Part shown: positions 1 to 5,199 of the stretch, one piece after another | How positions within the stretch are numbered: the first letter of the stretch is position 1 | Layout: each line of letters opens with the position of its first letter | From: Candidatus Omnitrophota bacterium | Lineage (GTDB): Bacteria; Omnitrophota; Gorgyraeia; Aquiviventales; Aquiviventaceae | Assembly: GCA_016206565.1 (NCBI GenBank) | Contig: JACQRG010000065.1 | Span: forward strand, 1-9,339 | Reading direction: 5' to 3' | DNA: 9,339 nucleotides | Notes under the pieces: model-generated | What the model saw: the letters and a program-made list of their open reading frames with translations, nothing else | Databases searched by the model: none | What the model was told of the DNA's origin: nothing | Position numbers and translations under genes: made by a program

Positions 1-63
1 ATTGTGTGGGATGTGGTGAGGCAGAAGGTGTCTGAGTTGAAAACGCAGCTGCTGCAACGATAG
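1..63 (+). CDS. C-terminal end of an unidentified protein (partial)
   Basis: Only one forward frame is open from the window edge. It encodes 20 residues ending in KTQLLQR and stops at TAG 61-63; the other two forward frames stop within the first 35 bases. The short tail is charged and helical-looking, with no recognisable motif, so no function is proposed. The stop codon is the first base triplet of a block repeated at 506-527, so in the ancestral layout this gene probably ended five bases before the tRNA-Pro gene. It could be spurious given the short length. Confidence 0.45.
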   Translation: MVWDVVRQKVSELKTQLLQR

Positions 64-80
64 AGTTTCGGGGCGTGGCT

Positions 81-182
81 CATCCGCCATCAAGGCTTCG
101 GCGGATGGCCACTGGCGCTTTGGTAGCGGACATCCGCTACAAGAACATCAGCGGATGCCCGCTGATGCAGTAGTAGCGGGCA
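81..182 (+). repeat. Array 1: four phased 8-bp/11-nt hairpins
   Basis: Four consecutive hairpins of 27 nt overlap by 2 nt, giving a strict 25-nt period: 81-107, 106-132, 131-157 and 156-182. Each has 8-nt arms around an 11-nt loop. Hairpins 1, 3 and 4 pair perfectly (arms CATCCGCC/GGCGGATG, CATCCGCT/AGCGGATG, TGCCCGCT/AGCGGGCA). Hairpin 2 (TGGCCACT/AGCGGACA) has two mismatches. The overlapping dinucleotides alternate CA, TG, CA, TG, CA, and the outer CA on each side is tRNA sequence. The array interrupts the duplicated tRNA-Pro D arm as exactly 100 extra bases (4 x 25). It could act as DNA cruciforms, RNA hairpins or paired protein sites; the sequence does not decide between these. Confidence 0.85.
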
Positions 183-193
183 GTTTGGTAGAG

Positions 194-245
194 CGTCCGC
201 CATCAAAGCGACGGCGGACGGGCGCCGTTGCAGTAGTGGCGCCCG
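194..245 (+). repeat. Array 2: two phased 8-bp/11-nt hairpins
   Basis: Two perfect hairpins overlap by 2 nt: 194-220 (arms CGTCCGCC/GGCGGACG, loop ATCAAAGCGAC) and 219-245 (arms CGGGCGCC/GGCGCCCG, loop GTTGCAGTAGT). The shared and terminal dinucleotides are all CG. The array adds exactly 50 bases (2 x 25) to the duplicated tRNA-Pro at the D-arm/anticodon-stem junction. The first 11 bases after the terminal dinucleotide (TCCGCCATCAA) are identical to array 1, and the second loop differs from the last loop of array 1 at one base. Both arrays therefore belong to one repeat family. Confidence 0.85.
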
Positions 246-252
246 CTGGTTC

Positions 253-258
253 GGGAGA
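253..258 (+). promoter_or_regulatory. Shine-Dalgarno of the GIY-YIG gene, partly tRNA-derived
   Basis: GGGAGA lies 7 nt before the ATG at 266. Its first four bases (GGGA, 253-256) are the end of the duplicated tRNA-Pro anticodon loop; the last two come from the inserted side of the junction. This supports the 266 start over other ATGs nearby (262, 270), which are in other frames. Confidence 0.55.
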
Positions 259-265
259 ACTATGA

Positions 266-508
266 ATGCATGTTGTCTATGTATTGAAATCTAACTTTCT
301 CGGGAAAACTTATATCGGTCATGCCGAGAATCTAGCAAGGCGACTATTGCAGCACAACGGTGGGCAAAACCTTGCGACTAAATCAGCGAGGGATTGGCGC
401 GTGGTGCATGTTGAAGAATTTTCGGATAAGTCTCTTGCGATGAAACGAGAACGTTATTTCAAAACTGGAGACGGCCGAACCGTACTCAGACTGAAAGGAA
501 TTTTTTAG
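266..508 (+). CDS. Small GIY-YIG (URI-type) endonuclease
   Basis: This is an 80-residue single-domain protein of the GIY-YIG superfamily, in the short stand-alone class related to the UvrC N-terminal domain. Members are metal-dependent single-strand-nicking or double-strand-cutting nucleases. The VYVL stretch (residues 4-7) stands for the GIY strand and YIG is at 16-18. The conserved Arg is in NLARRL (25-26). The presumed catalytic, metal-binding Glu is E62 in KRERYFKTGDGR, a signature typical of this short class. No DNA-binding module is attached. Codon use and base composition are clearly AT-richer than all neighbours, which suggests recent transfer. It lies between a broken and an intact tRNA-Pro, and its TAG stop is the first three bases of the direct repeat. 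Such proteins are often annotated as UvrC subunits; a repair role is unlikely here, and an element-mobilising role is inferred from context only. Confidence 0.9.
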   Translation: MHVVYVLKSNFLGKTYIGHAENLARRLLQHNGGQNLATKSARDWRVVHVEEFSDKSLAMKRERYFKTGDGRTVLRLKGIF

Positions 509-552
509 AGTTTCGGGGCGTGGCTCAGTTTGGTAGAGCGCTTGGTTCGGGA
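506..552 (+). repeat. Downstream copy of the direct repeat flanking the GIY-YIG gene
   Basis: This segment covers the nuclease TAG stop, the AGTTT spacer and tRNA-Pro positions 1-38. It is the intact counterpart of the interrupted copy at 61-256. The nuclease gene and its few leader bases (257-505, about 249 bp) are thus bracketed by 46-47 bp direct repeats. Confidence 0.8.
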
Positions 553-590
553 CCAAGAGGTCCTGGGTTCAAATCCCAGCGCCCCGACCA
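514..590 (+). tRNA. tRNA-Pro (anticodon CGG), CCA encoded
   Basis: A complete 77-nt cloverleaf can be folded by hand. Acceptor stem CGGGGCG (514-520) pairs with CGCCCCG (580-586). The D stem is GCTC/GAGC, and the anticodon stem CTTGG/CCAAG surrounds loop TTCGGGA with anticodon CGG at 548-550. The variable region is AGGTC, and the T stem CTGGG/CCCAG encloses loop TTCAAAT. The discriminator is A587 and a genomic CCA follows at 588-590. The C1-G72 pair, A73, G35-G36 and G37 are established bacterial tRNA-Pro identity features. The gene reads codon CCG, suited to this GC-rich genome. Its 5' half is duplicated upstream, so the original promoter may now lie beyond the inserted nuclease gene. Confidence 0.97.
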
Positions 591-597
591 TCACAAC

Positions 598-690
598 TGT
601 GTAATGTGGAAAGTGTCATGTGTAATGTCACTGCTGACGCCGTTCCAGGTTGTGTTTTTCCATTACACATTACACATTGAACATTACACA
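598..690 (+). repeat. Inverted repeat built from 7-bp tandem units (TGTAATG/CATTACA)
   Basis: The left arm 598-628 and right arm 660-690 are 31 nt each and complementary at 26 of 31 positions, with a 31-nt loop. Each arm is a run of four heptamers. The right arm reads CATTACA, CATTACA, CATTGAA, CATTACA (661-688). The left arm carries TGTAATG at 600-606 and 621-627, with two diverged units between. The decamer TGTGTAATGT occurs at 598-607 and 619-628, and its reverse complement at 667-676 and 681-690. The right arm ends on the A of the acylphosphatase ATG, and no Shine-Dalgarno is visible before that gene. It has no T-run that would make it a standard terminator for the tRNA. Confidence 0.8.
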
Positions 691-968
691 TGAGAAAACG
701 AATTCACGTCTTCTACTCCGGGCGCGTCCAAGGCGTCGGCTTCCGGGCGATGGCGGAGGAGCTGGCCTGCCAGCTCGGCGTGGTCGGCTGGATCAAGAAC
801 CTGCGCGACGGCCGGGTCGAGCTGCTCGCCGAGTCCGAAGAAGAGAAGCTGGAGAAGTTCCTCGAGGCCCTGCGCACCAGCTCCATGAAGAACTTCATCC
901 GGCAGGTCGAGATCGCCTGGGGCGACGCCACCGACACCTACGACGACTTCACGATCCGCTATTCCTGA
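690..968 (+). CDS. acyP: Acylphosphatase
   Basis: This 92-residue cytosolic enzyme hydrolyses acyl phosphates (such as carbamoyl or acetyl phosphate) to carboxylate and phosphate. The family signature GRVQGVGFR spans residues 11-19 with the phosphate-binding, catalytic Arg at R19. The second signature GWIKNLRDGRVE (33-44) contains the catalytic Asn N37. Length is normal for the family. The start at 690 places the signature at the usual distance from the N-terminus. The start codon abuts the right arm of the heptamer inverted repeat and has no clear ribosome-binding site, so translation may be weak or structure-controlled. The next gene starts 32 bases later; co-transcription is likely. Confidence 0.95.
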   Translation: MRKRIHVFYSGRVQGVGFRAMAEELACQLGVVGWIKNLRDGRVELLAESEEEKLEKFLEALRTSSMKNFIRQVEIAWGDATDTYDDFTIRYS

Positions 969-1000
969 TCTCACGTTCTCAACCCGTTTGAGCCGGGCCC

Positions 1001-1756
1001 ATGCGCTACGCAGTGCTCTCCGATATCCACGGCAACCTTGAAGCGCTCACGGCGGTCCTCGAGGCCTGCCGCGCCGAGCGGGTGGACCGGTATCTGTGCT
1101 TGGGAGATATCGTGGGCTACGGGGCCCAGCCCTCCGCGTGCCTGGAGCGGCTCGCCGCGCTTGAGGCCGTCGTGGTCTCCGGCAACCACGAGCAGGCCTG
1201 CCTCGGCATGCTCGACCCGGGCTGGTTCAACGAGGCGGCGCGGGCGGCCATCCTGTGGACGCGCGAGCAGCTCAGCTTCGGCGACCTCGACCGGCTGCGG
1301 CGCTACCCCTTGACTTGCATGGAGGAGCCGTTCACGCTGGTCCACGCGACGCTGCCCCGTCCGGAGCGCTTCGATTACCTGGTGGAGCTCGGCCAGGCGG
1401 TGGACACGCTGACGGCCTGCCGCACGCTGATGTGCCTGGCGGGGCACACCCATCAGGCCTGCTTCGTTGAGTTCGACCGGCCGGCGCGGCGCGTCCTGCG
1501 GGTGCTGACCGCTCCGGAGGCGCTGCGGGAGGTGGCCTATGAGGATGAGCCGGTGACGCGTCGCTACCTGCTCAATCCTGGCAGCGTGGGCCAGCCGAGA
1601 GACGGCGACCCGCGGGCCGGCTTCGCTGTGGTGGACACGGCGCAGGCGCGGCTGGGCGTGCGCCGGGTGCCGTATGACGTCGCCGCCGCCCAACGGCGCA
1701 TCCGCGAGGCCGGATTGCCACCGTTTTTGGCTGACCGATTGGCCGCGGGACGCTGA
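1001..1756 (+). CDS. Metallophosphoesterase (YfcE/MJ0936-like calcineurin fold)
   Basis: This 251-residue protein carries the full metal-binding set of the calcineurin-like phosphoesterase fold: D8 and H10 in SDIHGN, D36 in GDIVGYG, N62 and H63 in GNHE, H115 in LVHATL, and H149/H151 in GHTH. A later NPGSVGQPRDGDP stretch is typical of the predicted phosphodiesterase subgroup related to YfcE and MJ0936. These proteins use two divalent metals, usually Mn, to hydrolyse phosphodiesters. The substrate cannot be read from sequence. No signal peptide is seen, so it is cytosolic. ligA begins 6 bases after the stop, indicating one transcript. Confidence 0.93.
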   Translation: MRYAVLSDIHGNLEALTAVLEACRAERVDRYLCLGDIVGYGAQPSACLERLAALEAVVVSGNHEQACLGMLDPGWFNEAARAAILWTREQLSFGDLDRLRRYPLTCMEEPFTLVHATLPRPERFDYLVELGQAVDTLTACRTLMCLAGHTHQACFVEFDRPARRVLRVLTAPEALREVAYEDEPVTRRYLLNPGSVGQPRDGDPRAGFAVVDTAQARLGVRRVPYDVAAAQRRIREAGLPPFLADRLAAGR

Positions 1757-1762
1757 CTTAGG

Positions 1763-3784
1763 ATGCCGAAGACTGCCGCGCCGGAACACGTGCAACGCGA
1801 GATCGAGCGGCTGCGGGAACAGATCCGCCACCACGACTACCGGTATTACGTCCTCGACCAGCCCGAGGTGTCGGACGCGGAGTATGACCAGCTGCTGCGC
1901 AGGCTCCAGGCGCTGGAAGCGCAGCATCCGCAGCTCGTCACGCCGGATTCACCGACCCAGCGCGTGGGCGGCGTGCCGGATGAGGCCTTCCAGCCGGTGC
2001 GCCACGCGGTGGCGATGCTCTCGCTGGACAACGCGTTCGATGAGGCGGAAGTGCGCGCCTGGCAGCAGCGGGCGGCGAAGGGCCTGGGGCAAGCCGGGGC
2101 CACGTACACCGTGGAGCCGAAGGTGGACGGCGTGGGGTTGGCGCTGACCTATGAACGGGGCCGGCTGCTGCGCGCGGCGACCCGCGGCGACGGCACAACC
2201 GGCGAGGACGTCACCGCCAACGCCAAGACCATCCGGGCCATTCCCCTGCGGCTGCAGGGCGAGGCGCCGCGGCGGCTGGAGGTGCGCGGTGAGGTGTACA
2301 TGACGACGGCAGATTTCGAAGCCCACAACGCCCGCGCCGCGCGGGAGGGTGCTGAGACGTTCGCCAACCCGCGCAACGCGTCGGCCGGCAGCCTGCGGCA
2401 GAAGAATCCGCAGGTGACCGCCGCGCGGCCGCTGCGGTTCTTCGTCCACTCCTACGGCGTCGTCGAGGGCGCGCGCTTCTCCACGCACTGGGAGTTTCTC
2501 GACGCGTGCCGGACCTTCGGCCTGCCGGTGACCGAGCAGGCCAAGCGCTGCGACTCCTTCGAGGCCGCGTGGCAGCACTGCCGCCGTCTCGAGGAGCAGC
2601 GCGAGCGCCTGGCCTTCGAGGTGGACGGCGCGGTCATCAAGGTCAACGAGCTCTCGCTGCAGCAGCGGCTGGGCTTCACCCACAAGGCCCCCCGCTGGGC
2701 GATCGCCTACAAGTTCCCGGCGCAGCATGCCACGACACAGGTGCTGGGCGCGGAGGCGTCGGTCGGGCGCACCGGGACCATCACGCCGGTCGCCAAGCTC
2801 AAACCGGTGGCCTGCGCCGGGGTGACGATTTCCAGCGCGACGCTCCATAACTACGACGAGGTGGCGCGGCTCGGGGTGCGGGTGGGTGACTGGGTGGTGA
2901 TCAAGCGGGCCGGCGACGTCATCCCCCAGGTGGTGAAGGTCCTCGAGAGCCGACGGCACGGCAAGGAGCGCCGGATCGCGCCGCCCTCGCGCTGCCCGGC
3001 GTGCCGCGGCGAGGTGACCAAGGAAAAAGAGGACGAGGTGGCGTACCGCTGCCTCAATCCGTCCTGCCCGGCGCAGCTGATCCGCACCATCCTGCACTTC
3101 GGCAGCCGCGAGGCCATGGACATCGAAGGGTTGGGCGAGGCGGTGGTGGTGCAGCTCATCGAGCGCCGGCTCATCAAGGACGCCGCGGACCTGTACCGGC
3201 TGGCGGCCAAGGACCTCCGAGCACTCGAGCTCTTCGCCGAAAAGAAGGCCCAGAACCTCGTGGACGCGATTGCGGCCAGCCGGCCGCGCGGCTTGGCACG
3301 GCTGCTCTACGGCTTGGGGATCCGCCACGTGGGGGAGAAAATTGCCCAGCTGCTAGCGGAGCACTTCGGCTCGATGGCGCGCCTCGCGCGGGCCAAGGCC
3401 GAGGAGCTGGAGAGCCTCCAGGAGATCGGGCCGGTGCTGGCCGCCGCGGTGGCGGCCTACTTCCGCCATCCCGGCACCCGCAAGCTGCTGGAGCGGCTGG
3501 AGGCGGCCGGTGTGAAGATGACCGAGGAGGCGGCGCGCGGCCCGCGGCCGCTGGCCGGCCAGACGTTCGTGTTCACCGGCGAGCTCTTGGCGATGACGCG
3601 CGCGCAGGCCGAGGCGCTGGTCAGGCGCCTGGGCGGCAAGACCGCGTCGAGCGTGAGCCGCCTGACGACGCACGTGGTGGCCGGGCAGGCGCCCGGTTCC
3701 AAGTTCAACAAGGCCAAGCAATTGGGGGTGAAGATTCTTGATGAAGCCGCGTTTCGCCGGATGATGGACCAGCATGTTCGTTAG
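1763..3784 (+). CDS. ligA: NAD+-dependent DNA ligase LigA
   Basis: This 673-residue protein seals nicks in DNA using NAD+ and joins Okazaki fragments; length is typical of the family. Domain Ia (about 1-70) contains the NAD-binding HDYRYYVLDQPEVSDAEYD block. The nucleotidyltransferase domain has the adenylated Lys K120 in KVDG, followed by RGDGTTGEDVT (141-151), LEVRGEVYM (172-180) and EVDGAVIK (286-293). An OB fold follows (VGRTGTITPVAKL, 334-346). A four-Cys zinc finger uses C411, C414, C430 and C435. Helix-hairpin-helix repeats lie around 440-570, and the C-terminal BRCT domain (about 596-673) contains FVFTGEL and THVVAG. All parts are present, so it should be active. GGA sits directly against the ATG, so the ribosome-binding site is poor and coupling to the upstream gene is likely. 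Its end overlaps the next gene by 11 bases. Confidence 0.98.
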   Translation: MPKTAAPEHVQREIERLREQIRHHDYRYYVLDQPEVSDAEYDQLLRRLQALEAQHPQLVTPDSPTQRVGGVPDEAFQPVRHAVAMLSLDNAFDEAEVRAWQQRAAKGLGQAGATYTVEPKVDGVGLALTYERGRLLRAATRGDGTTGEDVTANAKTIRAIPLRLQGEAPRRLEVRGEVYMTTADFEAHNARAAREGAETFANPRNASAGSLRQKNPQVTAARPLRFFVHSYGVVEGARFSTHWEFLDACRTFGLPVTEQAKRCDSFEAAWQHCRRLEEQRERLAFEVDGAVIKVNELSLQQRLGFTHKAPRWAIAYKFPAQHATTQVLGAEASVGRTGTITPVAKLKPVACAGVTISSATLHNYDEVARLGVRVGDWVVIKRAGDVIPQVVKVLESRRHGKERRIAPPSRCPACRGEVTKEKEDEVAYRCLNPSCPAQLIRTILHFGSREAMDIEGLGEAVVVQLIERRLIKDAADLYRLAAKDLRALELFAEKKAQNLVDAIAASRPRGLARLLYGLGIRHVGEKIAQLLAEHFGSMARLARAKAEELESLQEIGPVLAAAVAAYFRHPGTRKLLERLEAAGVKMTEEAARGPRPLAGQTFVFTGELLAMTRAQAEALVRRLGGKTASSVSRLTTHVVAGQAPGSKFNKAKQLGVKILDEAAFRRMMDQHVR

Positions 3785-4319
3785 CGACAAGCGACAAGCG
3801 ACATGCAACACTTGGCAGGTGGCCCGATCTGTTGCTTGTTGCTTGTTGCTTGTTGCTGCTTTAACAGGCTGCGAGTCGCTGCAGCGCAAGCTGACGCGCA
3901 AGCGCAAGGGGCCCGCCCCCCGGCCCACGCCCATCGTGCAGTTCCAGGACTACACGCGCGCGATGACGCCCATGGACCGGTACCGCAAGCACTCGCTCAT
4001 CTTCGACTACTGGAACGGGGAGCTGCTCTCCTCGGTGGACCAGGAGCCGTACAATCCCAAACGCGCGCGCCGCTCCATCGAGGAGTCGCTGGTCGAACTG
4101 CGCCAGATGCGCGCCCTCGTGGACGACGAGGCGGCCGCGCGGCTCGACCCCCTGGTCGAGGAACGGGAACAACTGCAGCGCCAGCTGCAGGTCGGCCACC
4201 CGGGTTTCGGCACGGCCTCGGCGCTCAAGCGCCAGCTGGAGGCGCAGACGACGCAGATCCAGCGGGAGTTCACTTGGCGGAAGATGGAGGACCACCTGCG
4301 GCCGCGCGATGCGCAGTGA
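3774..4319 (+). CDS. Putative lipoprotein with coiled-coil-like C-terminus, unknown function
   Basis: This 181-residue protein is not assigned to a named family. The N-terminus has basic residues (K6, R7, R18), a hydrophobic core (19-30) and a lipobox L30-T31-G32-C33, predicting lipidation at C33 and membrane anchoring. The mature part contains YTRAMTPMDRYRKH and a tryptophan (FDYWNGELL), then a long charged, heptad-like region rich in L, E, Q and R (about 85-175). Codons 4-12 and 19-28 lie in the arms of the inverted repeat at 3783-3857. The start overlaps the ligA stop by 11 bases and its end overlaps xerD by 11 bases, so it is embedded in the operon. A GTG at 3819 would give a shorter signal peptide and remains possible. 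Similarity to small lipoproteins of uncultured Omnitrophota is my impression, not tested. Confidence 0.75.
   Translation: MFVSDKRQATCNTWQVARSVACCLLLVAALTGCESLQRKLTRKRKGPAPRPTPIVQFQDYTRAMTPMDRYRKHSLIFDYWNGELLSSVDQEPYNPKRARRSIEESLVELRQMRALVDDEAAARLDPLVEEREQLQRQLQVGHPGFGTASALKRQLEAQTTQIQREFTWRKMEDHLRPRDAQ
3783..3857 (+). repeat. Inverted repeat built from 7-bp tandem units (GCGACAA/GTTGCTT)
   Basis: The left arm 3783-3809 carries four heptamers starting at 3784 (GCGACAA, GCGACAA, GCGACAT, GCAACAC). The right arm 3831-3857 carries tandem GTTGCTT units. The 27-nt arms match at 23 of 27 positions; three of the four differences become G-U pairs in RNA, so the transcript could form a 26-of-27-paired stem with a 21-nt loop. 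The repeat lies across the ligA/lipoprotein junction and inside the lipoprotein signal-peptide coding region. It could affect translation of the lipoprotein or partial termination after ligA, though no T-run follows. Confidence 0.85.
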
Positions 4320-5199
4320 GCTGGAGCAGTTTCTCACGTACCTGGAGCTGGAGCGGGGCTTGAGCCGCACCACCATCGCCAGCTACCGGCAGGACCTCGG
4401 CCTCTTCGAGGCGTTCCTGGCGAAGCGGCGCATCGGCTCGCTGGCCGACGTGCAGCAGGCCCACGTGCGGGAGTTCCTGCTGGAGCTGCGGGAGAAGCGC
4501 CGCAGCAGCCCCAGCACCGTGGCGCGCAAGCTGGCGGCCGTGAAAGGCTGCTTCAAGTTTCTCGCCAGCCAGGGCGCCATCGCCCGCAGCCCGACGGCGT
4601 TCATCGAGACGCCGCGGCTGTGGCGCCGCCTGCCGCAGACGCTGCGGCTCGAAGAAGTGGAGCGCCTGCTGGGCCAGATCAGCGACGAGGGGCTGGGCCG
4701 CCGGGACCTGGCCATGCTGGAGCTGCTCTACGCCACCGGGCTGCGCGTTTCGGAGCTGGTGTCGCTGGACCTGACGAGCTGCAACTTCGAGGCCGGCTTC
4801 CTGCGCTGCATCGGCAAGGGCAACAAGGAGCGGGTGGTGCCGATCGGCCGCGCCGCCATCGCCGCGCTGGAGCGCTACCTGCGCCTGGAGCGGCCGCAGC
4901 TGGCCAAGGGGCGGGCGGGCACGACCGCCCTCTTCCTCAACCGGTGGGGCCGGCGCCTGACGCGCCAGCGGGTCTGGCAGCTGGTGCGCCGCTACGCTAA
5001 GGCCGGGCTGGCGGGCAAGGCCATCGGCCCGCACGCCCTGCGCCACTCGTTCGCGACGCATTTGCTGGAGCGCGGGGCGGACCTGCGCACCGTCCAGGAG
5101 CTGCTGGGGCACTCGAATATCTCGACGACGCAGCGCTACACGCACGTGGACCGCGCGCGGCTGAAGGCCGTCCATGAGCAGCACCATCCGCGCCCGTAA
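4309..5199 (+). CDS. xerD: Tyrosine site-specific recombinase XerD
   Basis: This 296-residue tyrosine recombinase is of the normal length for XerC/XerD, which resolve chromosome dimers at dif sites near the terminus. The N-terminal SAM-like core-binding domain spans about 1-90 (LEQFLTYLELERGLS). The catalytic set is complete: R146 in ATGLRVSEL, K170 in GKGNKE, H242 and R245 in HALRHSFATHLL, H268 in LLGHSNISTT, and nucleophile Y277 in QRYTHVD. The C-terminal HEQHHPRP is characteristic of XerD rather than XerC, so XerD is preferred. The ATG at 4309 overlaps the previous gene by 11 bases, with no strong ribosome-binding site, implying coupling. Nothing nearby suggests an integron or phage integrase role. 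Confidence 0.95.
   Translation: MRSELEQFLTYLELERGLSRTTIASYRQDLGLFEAFLAKRRIGSLADVQQAHVREFLLELREKRRSSPSTVARKLAAVKGCFKFLASQGAIARSPTAFIETPRLWRRLPQTLRLEEVERLLGQISDEGLGRRDLAMLELLYATGLRVSELVSLDLTSCNFEAGFLRCIGKGNKERVVPIGRAAIAALERYLRLERPQLAKGRAGTTALFLNRWGRRLTRQRVWQLVRRYAKAGLAGKAIGPHALRHSFATHLLERGADLRTVQELLGHSNISTTQRYTHVDRARLKAVHEQHHPRP

Larger units (their letters stand above)
61..256 (+). pseudogene. Broken duplicate of the tRNA-Pro 5' half, interrupted by two hairpin arrays
   Basis: Three blocks match the intact tRNA-Pro downstream, in order and orientation. Bases 61-82 equal 506-527 exactly (22 bp: TAG stop, AGTTT spacer, tRNA positions 1-14). Bases 181-195 equal 526-540 (D arm to position 26). 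Bases 247-256 equal 543-552 (end of the anticodon 5' stem and the whole anticodon loop), with one T missing just before. Removing 83-182 and 196-245 rejoins the blocks into a 46-nt copy of the 47-nt segment 506-552. The copy ends at tRNA position 38 and has no 3' half, so it cannot make a tRNA. I infer a duplication caused by insertion of the adjacent nuclease gene. Confidence 0.85.

Noticed and set aside
119..127. TTTGGTAG in array 1 as a further tRNA D-arm fragment
   Set aside because: The 8-base match to 529-536 is short, lies in loop/arm 2 of the hairpin array and is explained by the hairpin geometry; chance similarity is plausible.
81..245. CRISPR array reading of the 25-nt periodic palindromes
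   Set aside because: Repeats would be 14 nt with 11-nt spacers, far below CRISPR sizes. The spacers recur, the repeat sequence varies, and no cas gene is present.
266..508. UvrC excinuclease subunit
   Set aside because: Only the 80-residue GIY-YIG domain is present. The UvrB-binding, RNase H-like and HhH regions of UvrC are missing.
61..590. Split or intron-containing tRNA-Pro joined by splicing
   Set aside because: A complete tRNA-Pro exists at 514-590, so the upstream 5' half is redundant. No group I intron core is recognisable and no separate 3' half exists.
1949..3328. Long antisense open frame (459 codons) opposite ligA
   Set aside because: Long antisense frames are expected opposite GC-rich genes with G/C third positions. 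The sense frame encodes a complete LigA with all motifs.
4309..5199. Integrase of a mobile element linked to the tRNA-Pro insertion
   Set aside because: It is 3.7 kb away in a housekeeping operon, matches chromosomal XerD including its C-terminus, and shares the local base composition.
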